From contig NZ_JARGDO010000001.1 in the NCBI RefSeq assembly GCF_029211185.1, forward strand, positions 345,414 to 409,413: a DNA stretch of 64,000 bases, given 5' to 3'. Shown one piece after another: positions 8,876 through 19,135 of this stretch (its first letter is position 1; every line of letters begins with the position of its first letter). This DNA is from Tessaracoccus caeni (GTDB lineage Bacteria > Actinomycetota > Actinomycetes > Propionibacteriales > Propionibacteriaceae). The translations under genes were made by a program, and so were the position numbers. A model generated the notes under the pieces. It made no database searches and was not told the DNA's origin. It worked only from the letters and a program-made list of their open reading frames with translations.

Positions 8876-11286
8876 TCCTGGTCTCCTTCATCGATGGCGA
8901 CGGCGGCGATGGATACGCTCGCGCCTGGGGCGGCAGGAGCCCGCCCGAAGGCGCCTCCCGCGTTCATGGGCACCCAGACGACATCGTCGAGGATCGTCTC
9001 GGTGATGCCGACGGGAAGCAGCTGCTGGCGGCCGTTCGCGGTGATCTGCACCACCTCGGTGATGCCGTGCTTGTCGGCGGTGGCCTGGCTGAGCTTGGCC
9101 ATCGCCGGGCGCGCGGTGGCCCGCAGCGCCAGCTCGTAGTCGGTACCGCGGGAGGCGTCGATCAGCTCGTGCCAGGTGGCCAGCACGACACCCTCGGCCG
9201 CGCGGCTCGCTTCGACCTGCGGCGAAGCCGCACGCTGACCGTCCCAGGTACCCAACTCCTCCAGGTCGGCCATCGCCTCGACGGAGGTGCGGAAGCCCAG
9301 CTCCGAGCCCAGTGCGTCGGCCAAGGCAGCCAGGATGCGCAGGTCGGTCATGGGCGTCAGCTTCGCCTTGGTCACCAGGCGCACCGGCAGTTGGCGATGC
9401 TCCCAGTTGTGGAAGTGTCCGGCCTGCTCCTCGATCAGCGCCGCGGGGAAGACGACGTCCGCCCGCTCGGTCACTTCCGAGGTGCGCTGCTCGATGCTGA
9501 CCACGAAGTCGGCGGCCTCGAGACCGGCCAACGCGGCGGCGGGATCGGCCAGGTCGCCGGGCTCGACGCCCGCCACGACCAAGGCCTTGAGTTCTCCGGC
9601 GGCTGCGGCGCGGAACTGCTCGTCGGCCGTGAGCCCCTTGCCCGCGGGAAGAGCGGAGAGACCCCAGTGCGAGGCGACGTCGACGCGCGCGTCGGCCGCC
9701 TCCGCGGGGCGTCCGCCCGGCAGCAGGTTGGGCAGGCAGCCGGCGGCGATGGCGCCCATGTCGCCCGCGCGGCGCGGCATCCACGCCAGCCGAGCGCCGG
9801 TGGCGTCGGAGACCTCGCCTGCGGCGGTGAGCACGCCCGGGATGGTCCCGGCCCGCTCCCCCACCATGATCACGCTGTCGGCACCGAGCCCCTTGAGCGC
9901 GCGCAGGGTGTGCGCCTCCTCGCCGGGAACCGTGGGAACCAGCGTGGCCTTGAGCTTGTCGGAGCCCCGCGACGAGAACGGCGCGAGGGTGATCACCTTG
10001 AGTCCGGCCTTGCGGACCGCCTTGCGCAGGCGGAGGAACACGATGCCGGCCTCGTCCTCGGGCTCGAAGCAGACCAGAACGACCTGCTTGGCCTGCTCGA
10101 GATCGGAGTAGGTGACCGACTCGGCCAGTTCCTTGCCTGCCACGCGGGCGGCGATGAACTGGGCCTCCTCGCCCGAAGCCGGGCGGGAGCGGAAGTCGAT
10201 GCTGTTGGTGCCGAGCACGGCGCGCGCGAACCGGGAGTAGGCGTAGGCGTTCTCGACGGTCAGGCGACCGCCGGTCTGCACGCCGACCGCGGAGCCAGCA
10301 GCCTTGAGGCCGCGCACAGCCACGTCGACAGCCTCGGGCCAGCTCGCGGACTGCAGCACGCCGTCGCGGCGCACCAGCGGACGGGTCAGCCGGTCCTCAC
10401 CGCGGCCGTACATGAATCCGAAGCGGCCCTTGTCGCAGTTCCACTCCTCGTTCACCTCGGGGTTGTTGCCTGCCTGGCGCCGCTTCACCTGATGGTGACG
10501 ATGATCGGTGCGCAGCTCGCAACCGCCCGCGCAGTGCTCGCACGTGGTGGTGGTGGACTTCAGGTCGAACGGACGCGACTGGAAGCGGTAGGCCGCCGAG
10601 GTGAGCGCGCCCACCGGGCAGATCTGCACCACGTTGCCGGAGAAGTACGAGTCGTAGGGATCCTCTTCGTAGTGGCCCACCTGCTGCAGCGCGCCGCGCT
10701 CGACCAGCGCGATGAACGGGTCGCCCGAGATCTGCTCGGAGAAGCGGGTGCAACGCGCGCACAGCACGCAGCGCTCGCGGTCCAGCAGGATCTGCGCCGA
10801 GACGTTGACCGGCTTGGGGAAGGTGCGCTTCAGGTTGCCGTGGAAACGGGACTCGCTGGGGCCGTTGGCCAGCGCCTGGTTCTGCAGGGGGCACTCGCCG
10901 CCCTTGTCGCAGATCGGGCAATCCAGCGGGTGGTTGATCAGCAGCAGCTCGAGGATGCCCTTCTGGGCCTTCTCCGCGGCGGGCGACGACACCTGGGTCT
11001 TGACGACCATGCCTTCGGCCACCGGCATCGTGCAGGAGGCCTGCGGCTTGGGGAAGCCCCGGCCGTTGCCGGCGTCGGGAATATCGACCAGGCACTGGCG
11101 GCAGGCGCCGACCGGGTCGAGCAGCGGGTGATCGCAGAAGCGCGGGATCGCGGTGCCGATCATCTCGGCGGCGCGGATGATCAGCGTGTTCTTCGGGACG
11201 CTGACCTCCACCCCGTCGATGGTCAGCGAGACCAGATCGGGCTTAGGCACGACCTGGCCGGCGGACTTGCTGGTGTCGACGCTCAT
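8872..11286 (-). CDS. nuoG: NADH-quinone oxidoreductase subunit G
   Basis: Large Fe-S subunit of the complex I peripheral arm, 804 residues from ATG 11286 (MSVDTSKSAGQ). The N-terminal [2Fe-2S] ferredoxin domain shows CDHPLLDPVGACRQC, and further Fe-S motifs are CPICDKGGEC, CVLCARC and CPVGA. Next comes CEHCAGGC, followed 27 residues later by a fourth Cys. This CxxCxxxCx27C pattern is the ligand set of the extra N7 [4Fe-4S] cluster found only in some bacteria. The C-terminal 500 residues are a molybdopterin-oxidoreductase-like domain without an evident cofactor role. The start overlaps the nuoF stop by 4 bp. Confidence 0.95.
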   Translation of the reverse strand: MSVDTSKSAGQVVPKPDLVSLTIDGVEVSVPKNTLIIRAAEMIGTAIPRFCDHPLLDPVGACRQCLVDIPDAGNGRGFPKPQASCTMPVAEGMVVKTQVSSPAAEKAQKGILELLLINHPLDCPICDKGGECPLQNQALANGPSESRFHGNLKRTFPKPVNVSAQILLDRERCVLCARCTRFSEQISGDPFIALVERGALQQVGHYEEDPYDSYFSGNVVQICPVGALTSAAYRFQSRPFDLKSTTTTCEHCAGGCELRTDHRHHQVKRRQAGNNPEVNEEWNCDKGRFGFMYGRGEDRLTRPLVRRDGVLQSASWPEAVDVAVRGLKAAGSAVGVQTGGRLTVENAYAYSRFARAVLGTNSIDFRSRPASGEEAQFIAARVAGKELAESVTYSDLEQAKQVVLVCFEPEDEAGIVFLRLRKAVRKAGLKVITLAPFSSRGSDKLKATLVPTVPGEEAHTLRALKGLGADSVIMVGERAGTIPGVLTAAGEVSDATGARLAWMPRRAGDMGAIAAGCLPNLLPGGRPAEAADARVDVASHWGLSALPAGKGLTADEQFRAAAAGELKALVVAGVEPGDLADPAAALAGLEAADFVVSIEQRTSEVTERADVVFPAALIEEQAGHFHNWEHRQLPVRLVTKAKLTPMTDLRILAALADALGSELGFRTSVEAMADLEELGTWDGQRAASPQVEASRAAEGVVLATWHELIDASRGTDYELALRATARPAMAKLSQATADKHGITEVVQITANGRQQLLPVGITETILDDVVWVPMNAGGAFGRAPAAPGASVSIAAVAIDEGDQE

Positions 11287-12602
11287 CGCACAGCTCCTTC
11301 CGTCTCGGTGGCCCAGAGGGCGCTCTTCTCGTAGGGGAAAAGCTCCCGAGCCGGCGTGTGATAACCCGCCTCGAACTCGGAGCGGAAGTGGCGAATCGCG
11401 CTGGTCACGCAGGCGACGGCGCCATCGGCGAGGGCGCAGAACGACTTGCCGCCGATGTTGTCGCAGAGGTCGAGCACCTTGTCGACGTCGCCCTCTTCGG
11501 CCGTGCCGGCCTCGAACTTCATCAGCAGCTGGGTGAGCCACCAGGTGCCCTCGCGGCACGGGGTGCACTTGCCGCAGGACTCGTGCTTGTAGAACTCGAC
11601 CCAGCGCAGCGTGGTGCGCACCACGGAGACGGTCTCGTCGAAGATCTGCAGCGCCTTGGTGCCGAGCATCGTGCCCGCGCCGGCCATGCCCTCGTAGTCG
11701 AGGGGAAGGTCGAGATGCTCCTCCACCAGGATCGGCGTGGACGAGCCACCCGGGGTGAAGAACTTGAGCTGGTGCCCGTCGCGGATGCCGCCGGCCAGCT
11801 CGAGCAGCTGGCGCAGCGTGATGCCCATCGGCGCCTCGTACTGGCCGGGACGCTTCACGTGGCCGGAGAGCGAGTAGAGCGTCATGCCCTTCGAGCGCTC
11901 CGTGCCCATGGCCTGGAACCACTCCTTGCCGTTGTCGACGATGCTGGGCACCGACGCGATCGACTCGACGTTGTTGATCACCGTCGGCGACGCGTACAGG
12001 CCCGCGACGGCCGGGAACGGCGGGCGCAGACGCGGCTGGCCGCGTCGGCCCTCGAGCGAGTCGAGCAGCGCTGTCTCCTCGCCGCAGATGTAAGCGCCGG
12101 CGCCGGCGTGCACGATCACGTCGAGGTCGTAGCCGGTGCCCTGGATGTTCTTACCGAGGTAGCCGGCGTCGTAGGCCTCCTGGACCGCCTGCTGGAGGCG
12201 GCGGATGACGTGCAGCACCTCGCCGCGGCAGTAGATGAAGGCGTGGTTGGAGTTGATCGCATAGGACGCGATGATCACGCCCTCCACCAGGGTGTGAGGG
12301 CTGGCCATCAGCAGCGGCATGTCCTTGCAGGTGCCCGGCTCCGACTCGTCGGCGTTGACCACGAGGTACTTCGGGTTGGGGTTGTCCTGCGGCACGAAGG
12401 ACCACTTCATGCCGGTCGGGAAGCCTGCGCCTCCGCGGCCGCGGAGACCGGCGTCCTTGACGAGGTTCACCACGTCGGTGGGCTGCATGGCGAGCGCCTT
12501 GCGCAGCGCCCGGTAGCCGCCGGAGGCCTCGTAGCGGGAGAGCTTCCAGCTCTTGTCCTGGCCCCACTGGGAGCTCAGGACGGGGGTCAGCAGGTCGGTC
12601 AC
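11283..12602 (-). CDS. nuoF: NADH-quinone oxidoreductase subunit F
   Basis: NADH-oxidising subunit of complex I that carries FMN and the N3 [4Fe-4S] cluster. Visible motifs are GRGGAGFPTGMKW (NADH/FMN site), GAGAYICGEETALLDSLEG (FMN binding) and ESCGKCTPCREGT plus a later Cys for the cluster. The start is GTG 12602 (VTDLLTPVL), which overlaps the nuoE stop by 4 bp (GTGA) and gives the typical 439 residues. The longer upstream open frame is a shadow of nuoE. Confidence 0.95.
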   Translation of the reverse strand: MTDLLTPVLSSQWGQDKSWKLSRYEASGGYRALRKALAMQPTDVVNLVKDAGLRGRGGAGFPTGMKWSFVPQDNPNPKYLVVNADESEPGTCKDMPLLMASPHTLVEGVIIASYAINSNHAFIYCRGEVLHVIRRLQQAVQEAYDAGYLGKNIQGTGYDLDVIVHAGAGAYICGEETALLDSLEGRRGQPRLRPPFPAVAGLYASPTVINNVESIASVPSIVDNGKEWFQAMGTERSKGMTLYSLSGHVKRPGQYEAPMGITLRQLLELAGGIRDGHQLKFFTPGGSSTPILVEEHLDLPLDYEGMAGAGTMLGTKALQIFDETVSVVRTTLRWVEFYKHESCGKCTPCREGTWWLTQLLMKFEAGTAEEGDVDKVLDLCDNIGGKSFCALADGAVACVTSAIRHFRSEFEAGYHTPARELFPYEKSALWATETEGAVR

Positions 12603-13339
12603 TTCGCCTCCTCGGTGACGGCGGCCAAGACCTCGGCCGGATTCGGCGCGCTCCAATTGCGCTCCCGGGCGATCTCGACGCCGGCCAGCGACGCGTGACC
12701 CGCGGACGGGCCCTCGTCGGCGCGGCCGTCGGGGAAGCCTGCGAGCACGCGCTCGGCTCCGCGCCACGACGTGAGCACGGCGCCCCGCGAGGAGACCACC
12801 TCTTCGTCGTTGAGCAACCGGTCGATCAGCTCGTCGGTCTTGGCGGGGTCCATGTTGTCGAAGAACTCCCAGTTGACCATCATCACCGGCGCGTAGTCGC
12901 AGGCGGCGTTGCACTCGAGGCGCTCCAGCGAGACCTTGCCGCACGGGGTGGTCTGGTTCTCGTCGATGCCGAGACGCTGCTTGGCCCGCTCCATCAGTTC
13001 GTCGCCGCCCATCACCGCGCACAGCGCGGTGGTGCACACACCCAGGTGGTGCTTGCCGGCCGGGCGGCGCTTGTACATGGTGTAGAAGGTGGCCACGCCG
13101 GAGACCTGAGCGGTGCTGATGCCCAGGATGTCGGCGCACACCTCGATGCCCCGGGGGCTGATCCGCCCGTCGACCGACTGCACGAGGTGCAGCATCGGCA
13201 GCAGCGCCGAGCGGGCCTGCGGGTAGCGCCCGGCCAGCTCCTGCAGCTCGGCGATGGCGGTCTCGTCGATGTTGGTGGACTGATCGGAGTAGTCGACCGA
13301 ACCGGACTCGGGGAAATGGGATTCGAAGTGACCGCTCAT
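12599..13339 (-). CDS. nuoE: NADH-quinone oxidoreductase subunit E
   Basis: Thioredoxin-fold [2Fe-2S] subunit (cluster N1a) of the NADH dehydrogenase module. The protein has 246 residues. The four ligands are in CTTALC and, after a gap, [13 protein letters not shown]. The start is ATG 13339 ([13 protein letters not shown]), which overlaps the nuoD stop by 4 bp. An acidic, low-complexity C-terminal extension of about 60 residues makes it longer than the roughly 165-residue enterobacterial protein. Confidence 0.95.
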   Translation of the reverse strand: MSGHFESHFPESGSVDYSDQSTNIDETAIAELQELAGRYPQARSALLPMLHLVQSVDGRISPRGIEVCADILGISTAQVSGVATFYTMYKRRPAGKHHLGVCTTALCAVMGGDELMERAKQRLGIDENQTTPCGKVSLERLECNAACDYAPVMMVNWEFFDNMDPAKTDELIDRLLNDEEVVSSRGAVLTSWRGAERVLAGFPDGRADEGPSAGHASLAGVEIARERNWSAPNPAEVLAAVTEEAK

Positions 13340-14688
13340 CGGTCGACACCTCCAAGAACGGGATCGAGGCTGGCCACGGCCACCACGACGTCGGACATCA
13401 TGCCGCCCTCGCACATGTAGGGAACGGACTGCAGGTGATTGAAGCCCGGGTCGCGGAAGTGCACCCGGTAGGGACGCGTGCCGCCGTCGGAGACCAGATG
13501 CACGCCCAGCTCGCCCTTAGGCGACTCGATCGCCTGGTAGACCTGGCCCACCGGCACCTTGAAGCCCTCGGTGACGATCTTGAAGTGGTGGATCAGCGCC
13601 TCCATGGACTCGCCCATGATGTGCTTGATGTGCTCGTTGCTGTTGCCCTGGCCGTCGGAGCCCAGCGACAGCTGAGCCGGCCAGGCGATCTTCTGGTCGC
13701 CCACCATGACGGGCTGGCCCTGGGTCTTCTCCAGACGGTCGGCGCACTGCTCGACGATCTTGAGCGACTCCCAGCACTCCGCCAGGCGGATCCGGAAGCG
13801 CGCGTACGCGTCGTTGCCCTCCCAGGTGATCGACTCGAAGTCGTAGGTCTCGTAGCCGCAGTACGGCTGCACCTTGCGCAGATCCCAGGGGAAGCCGGTG
13901 GCGCGCAGCGGCGGGCCGGAGACGCCGAGCATCATGGCGCCGGTCAGGTCCATCTTGGCGACGTTCTTCATGCGGCCGATGAAGATGGGGTTCTTGTTGC
14001 AGAAGGTGGCGTACTCGGGCAGGTGCCGCTTCAGCCAGTCGATGACGTTGCGCAGGTGCGAGATGCCGTCGTCGGGAAGGTCGTTGGCGACGCCGCCCGG
14101 GCGGATGTAGGCGTGGTTCATGCGCAGGCCGGAGAGGGCCTCGAGGAAGTCGAGGATCATCTCGCGCTCGCGGAAGGCGATGGTCATGACGGTCAGCGCG
14201 CCGATCTCCATGCCGCCGGTGCCCATGGCGACCAGGTGCGAGGCGATCCGGTTGAGCTCCATCACGAGCACGCGGATGACGCTGGCCCGCTCGGGGATGT
14301 CATCGGTGATGCCCAGCAGCTTCTCCACGGCGAGGCAGTAAGCGGCCTCGTTGAACAGCGGAGCGACGTAGTCCATGCGGGTGCAGTACGTGACGCCCTG
14401 CGTCCACGTCTTGTACTCCATGTTCTTCTCGATGCCGGTGTGCAGGAAGCCGATGCCGGGGCGGATCGAGGTGACGGTCTCGCCGTCCATCTCGAGGATC
14501 AGGCGCAGCACGCCATGGGTGGACGGATGCTGCGGCCCCATGTTGACGACGATGGTCTCGTCGCCGCGCTCGGCCTGCTCGTTGGCGATCTCCTGCCAGT
14601 CGCCGCCCTGGGAGAAGTAGACGTGATCGGCCGGCTTCTCACCCGGGGCCGCGAACGGATCGGCGGTGGTGTTGGCTTCGGTGCTCAC
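13336..14688 (-). CDS. nuoD: NADH-quinone oxidoreductase subunit D
   Basis: 49-kDa-type subunit of complex I that, with NuoB, forms the quinone reduction site. It has 450 residues. The motif [13 protein letters not shown] holds the His that lines the quinone pocket, and the hydrogenase-like large-subunit fold is evident along the protein. NuoC and NuoD are separate genes here, not fused as in Escherichia coli. It overlaps its neighbours by 4 bp on both sides. Confidence 0.96.
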   Translation of the reverse strand: MSTEANTTADPFAAPGEKPADHVYFSQGGDWQEIANEQAERGDETIVVNMGPQHPSTHGVLRLILEMDGETVTSIRPGIGFLHTGIEKNMEYKTWTQGVTYCTRMDYVAPLFNEAAYCLAVEKLLGITDDIPERASVIRVLVMELNRIASHLVAMGTGGMEIGALTVMTIAFREREMILDFLEALSGLRMNHAYIRPGGVANDLPDDGISHLRNVIDWLKRHLPEYATFCNKNPIFIGRMKNVAKMDLTGAMMLGVSGPPLRATGFPWDLRKVQPYCGYETYDFESITWEGNDAYARFRIRLAECWESLKIVEQCADRLEKTQGQPVMVGDQKIAWPAQLSLGSDGQGNSNEHIKHIMGESMEALIHHFKIVTEGFKVPVGQVYQAIESPKGELGVHLVSDGGTRPYRVHFRDPGFNHLQSVPYMCEGGMMSDVVVAVASLDPVLGGVDR

Positions 14689-15368
14689 GAGTAGGTCCTC
14701 CGGTTGTCGGGAGCGGGCACCTTGGCGCCCTTGTACTCAACGTCGACGCCGCCCAGCGGGTAGTCCTTGCGCTGCGGGTGACCCGACCAGTCGTCGGGCA
14801 TCAGGATGCGGGTGAGTGACGGGTGCCCGTCGAAGATCACGCCGAACATGTCCCAGGTCTCGCGCTCGTGCCAGTCGGCCATCGGGTAGGTGGCGACGAC
14901 GGAGGGCACGTGCGGATCCTCCTCGGGGCAGGTCACCTCGAGGCGCACGCGGCGATTGTGGGTGATGCTGAGCAGGTGGTAGGCGACGTGCAGCTCGGCG
15001 CCGGTCTCCTGCGGGTAGTGCACACCGGAGACCGAGACGCACGCCTCGAAGCGCAGATGCGCGTCGTCGCGGAACTGCTGCACCGTCTCCAGCAGCTGCT
15101 CGCGCGGCACGTAGATGGTCAGCTCGCCGCGGTCGAAGAGCACGCGAGCATCGGCCAGGGCCGGAACCACCTCGATCGCGCGAGAGTAGACCGCATCGGA
15201 GGGCTCGTCGAACGGCGGCTCGGTGCGGCCAGGCATCGAGAACTCGCGCCGCAGGCCGCCGTAGCCGGAGGTGTCGCCGCTGCCCCGCGACCACATGCCC
15301 TGCTTGCGGGCGAAGACCGGCCGGGAGTCGCCGGAGCCGGATACCTCGGGAAGGTTCTGCTCGGTCAT
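14685..15368 (-). CDS. nuoC: NADH-quinone oxidoreductase subunit C
   Basis: 30-kDa-type peripheral-arm subunit of complex I, 227 residues. The family signature region is present: [18 protein letters not shown] followed by [19 protein letters not shown]. The first 60 residues are hydrophilic and variable, as in other actinobacterial homologues. It overlaps nuoB and nuoD by 4 bp. Confidence 0.96.
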   Translation of the reverse strand: MTEQNLPEVSGSGDSRPVFARKQGMWSRGSGDTSGYGGLRREFSMPGRTEPPFDEPSDAVYSRAIEVVPALADARVLFDRGELTIYVPREQLLETVQQFRDDAHLRFEACVSVSGVHYPQETGAELHVAYHLLSITHNRRVRLEVTCPEEDPHVPSVVATYPMADWHERETWDMFGVIFDGHPSLTRILMPDDWSGHPQRKDYPLGGVDVEYKGAKVPAPDNRRTYS

Positions 15369-15919
15369 CGCATGAGCCCCTTCATCTCGATCGTGGCGGG
15401 CGCGACGAGAGCCTCTTGCTCGGCCTTCTCCTCGAGTTCGAGACGGTGGCCGCCGATGGGATCGTGCTGGACCATCTCACGCAGCTTGAACACCGCGTCG
15501 ATGAGCATGTCGGGGCGCGGAGGGCAGCCCGGCAGGTACATGTCGACGGGCAGGAAGTGATCGCAGCCCTGGATGATCGCGTAGTTGTTGAACATGCCGC
15601 CGGAGGACGCGCAGGCCCCCATCGACAGCACCCACTTGGGGTGGGGCATCTGGTCGTAGACCTGGCGGATGACGGGGGCCATCTTCTGGCTCACGCGGCC
15701 CGAGACGATCATCAGGTCGGCCTGGCGCGGCGAGGCGCGGAAGACCTCCTGGCCCCAGCGGCCGGCATCGTAGCGCGGCGTGCCGTAGGCCATCATCTCG
15801 ATCGCGCAGCAGGCCAGGCCCATGGTGGCCGGCCAGAACGACGCCTTGCGCAGCCAGCCGGCCACGCCCTCGACGGTGGTCAGCAGGATGCCCTGCGGAA
15901 TCTTGTCTTCGAGTCCCAT
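15365..15919 (-). CDS. nuoB: NADH-quinone oxidoreductase subunit B
   Basis: Subunit that carries the terminal [4Fe-4S] cluster N2, which reduces menaquinone. The protein has 184 residues. The ligand Cys residues are visible as the adjacent pair in LACCAIEMM, in MGACASSGG and in YLPGCPPRP. It follows nuoA after 16 bp and overlaps nuoC by 4 bp. Confidence 0.97.
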   Translation of the reverse strand: MGLEDKIPQGILLTTVEGVAGWLRKASFWPATMGLACCAIEMMAYGTPRYDAGRWGQEVFRASPRQADLMIVSGRVSQKMAPVIRQVYDQMPHPKWVLSMGACASSGGMFNNYAIIQGCDHFLPVDMYLPGCPPRPDMLIDAVFKLREMVQHDPIGGHRLELEEKAEQEALVAPATIEMKGLMR

Positions 15920-15935
15920 CGATACTCCTAAAGAA

Positions 15936-16295
15936 TCATTCCCAGTCGAGGCCGTTGCGGCGCAGGACGTAGAAGTAGGCGACGAACACCGCCAGGATGA
16001 ACACCAGCACGGAGAGCACCGTGAAGGTGCCCAGGATGTTGTGGGCCACGGCCCAGGGGAAAAGGAACACCAGCGCGATGTCGAAGACGATGAACAGCAT
16101 CGCGGTGATGTAGTACTTCACCGGGAAACGACCGCCGCCGACGGGCTGAGGGGTGGGCTGGATGCCGCACTCATAGGTGTCGTACTTGGCGCGGTTGTAT
16201 CGAGCCGGGCCGACGTTCACGCTCAAGATGATCGACACCACCACGAAAGCCGTGGCCAGGACCACCATTCCCACAATCGGGATGTATAGATTCAC
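15936..16295 (-). CDS. nuoA: NADH-quinone oxidoreductase subunit A
   Basis: Small membrane subunit of complex I near the quinone chamber, 119 residues with three membrane helices. The conserved loop [12 protein letters not shown] carries the Cys that marks the active/deactive switch region in this family. The start is GTG 16295. It lies only 30 bp after the menJ-type reductase stop and no terminator hairpin is evident between them, so the nuo genes may be read from the promoter of the upstream gene. Confidence 0.96.
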   Translation of the reverse strand: MNLYIPIVGMVVLATAFVVVSIILSVNVGPARYNRAKYDTYECGIQPTPQPVGGGRFPVKYYITAMLFIVFDIALVFLFPWAVAHNILGTFTVLSVLVFILAVFVAYFYVLRRNGLDWE

Positions 16296-16325
16296 GTCGC
16301 TCAGACCTTTCCCTGATTCATCCAG

Positions 16326-17612
16326 CTAGACCGACGGTGCGACCTTGCACAGTGCGTTGATAATGCGGTCCATCGCGTCGCCGTCACGGGCGTCGGTCAG
16401 GTTGGCCAGCAGCTTATGCACGAAGCGCATCAGCGTCTTGCGCGGCAGGCCGTATTTCGTGCAAAGGCTCATGATTCGGGGTTCCCCGATCAATTTCGCG
16501 AAGATCGTGCCGAGCCGATAGTAGCCACCGAGTTCGTCCTCGAGACGAGTGGGGTAGCCTTGCAGCGCCCTCTCGGCGGACGCGGTGTTCACGCCCCGCG
16601 AGAGCGCCTCGGAGATGGCGTCGGCGGCGTACTCGCCGGACTCCATCGCCGCGGAGATGCCCTCGCCGTTGAAGGGGCTGGCCATGCCGCCGGCATCCCC
16701 CACCAAGACGAGGCCCCTGCCGTAGTGCGGCTTGCGGTTGAAGGCCATGGGGATGGCCGCGCCCTGCACCTTGCCCACGCGGTTCTCGTCGCGGAAGCCC
16801 CATTCCTCGGGGGTGCCGTCGAGCCACTGCTTGAGCATGGCGCGGTAGTCGGTCTTGCCGAAGCCCGTGGACGTGCTGACCACGCCGAGGCCGGCGTTGA
16901 TGGTGCCGTCGCCCATGGGGAAGATCCAGCCGTAGCCGGGCAGCAGATTGGACTCTCCGCGCTTGCCGTCCCACAGCTCCAGCCAGGACTCGAGGTACTC
17001 GTCGTCGTGGCGAGGCGAGGTGTAGTAGGTGCGCACGGCGACGCCCATGGGGCGGTCCTCGCGCTTGTTGATGCCCATGGCCACGGACAGCCGCGACGAG
17101 TTGCCGTCGGCGGCGACGACGATCGGCGCCCGGAACCGGGCGCCGTCCTTGGTGGTCACGCCGACGATGCGGCCGGTGCGCTCGTCGAGGATGGGCTCGG
17201 TGACGTTGGCCCCTTGGTGCAGCGTCGCCCCCGCGGCGACGGCATGATCGGCAAGGAGGTTGTCGAAGTCGCCGCGGTTGCGGCACAGCCCGTAGGGCGG
17301 GAAGTCGGTGAGGTCGGGCCACTCGAGCTCGAAAGGCTCTTCGCGACCGCCGTAGATACGCAGTCCTTTGTTATGCAGCCAGCCGGCCTCGACGGAGGTG
17401 TCGATGCCGAGCTTGGTCAGCGCACGGGTGGCGCGCGGAGTAAGACCGTCGCCACAGACCTTCTCACGAGGGAAGTGGGACTTCTCGAGGAGGGCGACGT
17501 TCACCCCGCGCTGCGCCAGGTAAGAAGCGGCCGTGGAGCCGCCTGGTCCCGCTCCGACGATCACGACATCCGCTTCGGTCGTCTCCCCGGCGGGTGCCTT
17601 GGGGTTGGACAT
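16326..17612 (-). CDS. menJ: Geranylgeranyl reductase family flavoprotein (menaquinone reductase MenJ type)
   Basis: FAD-dependent reductase of the geranylgeranyl reductase family. In mycobacteria MenJ saturates one isoprene unit of menaquinone; the same role is likely here given its place before the nuo genes. The 428 residues show the N-terminal dinucleotide motif VIVGAGPGGSTAA, the family signature CGDGLTPRA near 58-66 and the second FAD motif GDAGGMASPFNGEGI. The start is ATG 17612. Saturation of archaeal-type or carotenoid prenyl chains is the alternative role, but the menaquinone context makes this less likely. Confidence 0.87.
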   Translation of the reverse strand: MSNPKAPAGETTEADVVIVGAGPGGSTAASYLAQRGVNVALLEKSHFPREKVCGDGLTPRATRALTKLGIDTSVEAGWLHNKGLRIYGGREEPFELEWPDLTDFPPYGLCRNRGDFDNLLADHAVAAGATLHQGANVTEPILDERTGRIVGVTTKDGARFRAPIVVAADGNSSRLSVAMGINKREDRPMGVAVRTYYTSPRHDDEYLESWLELWDGKRGESNLLPGYGWIFPMGDGTINAGLGVVSTSTGFGKTDYRAMLKQWLDGTPEEWGFRDENRVGKVQGAAIPMAFNRKPHYGRGLVLVGDAGGMASPFNGEGISAAMESGEYAADAISEALSRGVNTASAERALQGYPTRLEDELGGYYRLGTIFAKLIGEPRIMSLCTKYGLPRKTLMRFVHKLLANLTDARDGDAMDRIINALCKVAPSV

Positions 17613-17659
17613 GCAGACTCCTAACAGCTTCGTCTCTTGCGAGTGGCTACGACCTGCCC

Positions 17660-17689
17660 AGTCTAGGGCTCGGCCAGGATTTCAGCCAA
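17660..17689 (-). promoter_or_regulatory. Probable promoter of the menJ-nuo operon
   Basis: Read on the minus strand, TTGGCT (17689-17684) and TAGACT (17665-17660) are separated by 18 bases, a good match to housekeeping -35 and -10 elements. Transcription would start near 17652 and give a leader of about 40 bases before the menJ start at 17612. No other promoter-like pair was noted upstream of the nuo genes. Confidence 0.45.
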
Positions 17690-17814
17690 CCCACGAACAA
17701 TTCGGTTAATTCCTATCCGACTAGGGCTTTTACCCCTACAGCCAGGACTTTGCCGGCCGTATTTTCGCCACATTTTCATTGCTTATTACTAGTTTACGTA
17801 GGAGACCCTCCCAG

Positions 17815-19122
17815 ATGCCCACCGCCCCCGGGATGCGCATGCCTCTGGTGCCCTATAAGGTCGGTCAAGTGACTCTGGAGTTCGGTAGTTCTCGGGTGCG
17901 TGCCACCACCGTGGCGATTGACGACCCCGGACCCCTCGAGCGCTTCCTGCCCGAGTCCGGCCCGTACGCCGCGTTCATCAGACGCGGCGAGGGCTTCATC
18001 GCACTCGGCGAGGTGGCGCGCTTCGAGACCGACTTCGCCGCTGCCGCCGACGTCTGGTGGAGCGAGATCAGCAAGCAGATCGACCACGATTCCGAGTTGT
18101 TCGGCATGGCCGGGACCGGTCCCCTGGCCCTCGGCAGCTTCACCTTCGACCCCGACCGCTCGCAGCACACCTCGGTGCTGAGCGTGCCGCACACCATCGT
18201 CGGTAAGCGCGACGGGCAGGCCTGGCTGACCGTCATGGAGCCCCAAGGCAGCATTCAGCTGCCGCCCGTCGGCGAGCCGCTGATCTCCCCCGTCGGCGTC
18301 ACCCTCCGGGACGGATCCCTGTCGGAGCGCGGCTGGGCGGACATCGTCAGCAACGTGATCGACCGGATCCGCGGCGCCCAGGTGCACAAGGTGGTGCTGG
18401 CCCGCGACCTGCTCGTGACCGCCGACGAGCCCATCGATCTCCGCCACCCGTACCGTCGCCTGCTGGAGGGCTACCCCACCACCTGGTGCTATCTGGTCGA
18501 CGGGATGATCGGCGCCACGCCGGAGTTGCTGGTCCGCCGGATCGGCGGCCTCGTGACCTCCCGCGTGCTCGCGGGAACGATCTCGGTGGAGCCAGAGCGC
18601 ACCGACGCGCTGAACAAGGCCGCCGAGCTCGCGCGTTCCGAGAAGGACATGGCCGAGCACGAGTTCGCGGTCAAGTCCGTGGCCGAGGCGCTCGCCCCCT
18701 ACTGCCCCGCGATGAACGTGCCAGAGACGCCGTCGGTGCTGCCGCTGCCGAACGTGCTGCACCTCGCCACCGATATCACGGGCGTGGCCTCGCCGGACGT
18801 CAGTTCCTTGGCCTTGGCCGGGGCGCTGCACCCGAGCGCCGCGGTGTGCGGCACCCCCACCCACCTCGCGCTCGATCTGATCAACGAGCTCGAAGGCCTC
18901 GATCGCGGCCGCTACGCCGGCCCCGTCGGATGGATGGACACCCAGGGCGACGGCGAGTGGGTGATCGCGCTGCGCGGCGGCCAGGTGCTGCCGACCTCCC
19001 CTGAAGAGATCCGGCTGTTCGCCGGCGCCGGCATCGTCGCGAACTCCCGCCCGGATGCCGAGGTCGCCGAGACCAACGCCAAGCTGGTCCCCATGCTCCA
19101 GGCCCTCGGCCTCGCCCCCTAG
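17815..19122 (+). CDS. menF: Isochorismate synthase
   Basis: Converts chorismate to isochorismate, the first committed step of menaquinone synthesis. The protein has 435 residues. Its C-terminal half is the chorismate-binding domain with GTISVEPERTD, SEKDMAEHEF, LHLATDITG, ALHPSAAVCGTP and GLDRGRYAGPVGWMD. The ATG at 17815 is preceded by TAGGAG at 17799-17804; an upstream in-frame ATG at 17779 lacks a ribosome site. It is divergent from menJ. A siderophore-type isochorismate synthase is possible in principle, but the men neighbours argue for menaquinone. Confidence 0.9.
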   Translation: MPTAPGMRMPLVPYKVGQVTLEFGSSRVRATTVAIDDPGPLERFLPESGPYAAFIRRGEGFIALGEVARFETDFAAAADVWWSEISKQIDHDSELFGMAGTGPLALGSFTFDPDRSQHTSVLSVPHTIVGKRDGQAWLTVMEPQGSIQLPPVGEPLISPVGVTLRDGSLSERGWADIVSNVIDRIRGAQVHKVVLARDLLVTADEPIDLRHPYRRLLEGYPTTWCYLVDGMIGATPELLVRRIGGLVTSRVLAGTISVEPERTDALNKAAELARSEKDMAEHEFAVKSVAEALAPYCPAMNVPETPSVLPLPNVLHLATDITGVASPDVSSLALAGALHPSAAVCGTPTHLALDLINELEGLDRGRYAGPVGWMDTQGDGEWVIALRGGQVLPTSPEEIRLFAGAGIVANSRPDAEVAETNAKLVPMLQALGLAP

Positions 19123-19135
19123 TCGCTCGTGTAAC

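Noticed and set aside
882-15919. Long open frames on the plus strand opposite the nuo genes, and long second minus-strand frames
   Set aside because: They are rich in Arg, His, Gln and Ala without any domain and mirror the codon pattern of the real complex I genes in this high-GC DNA.
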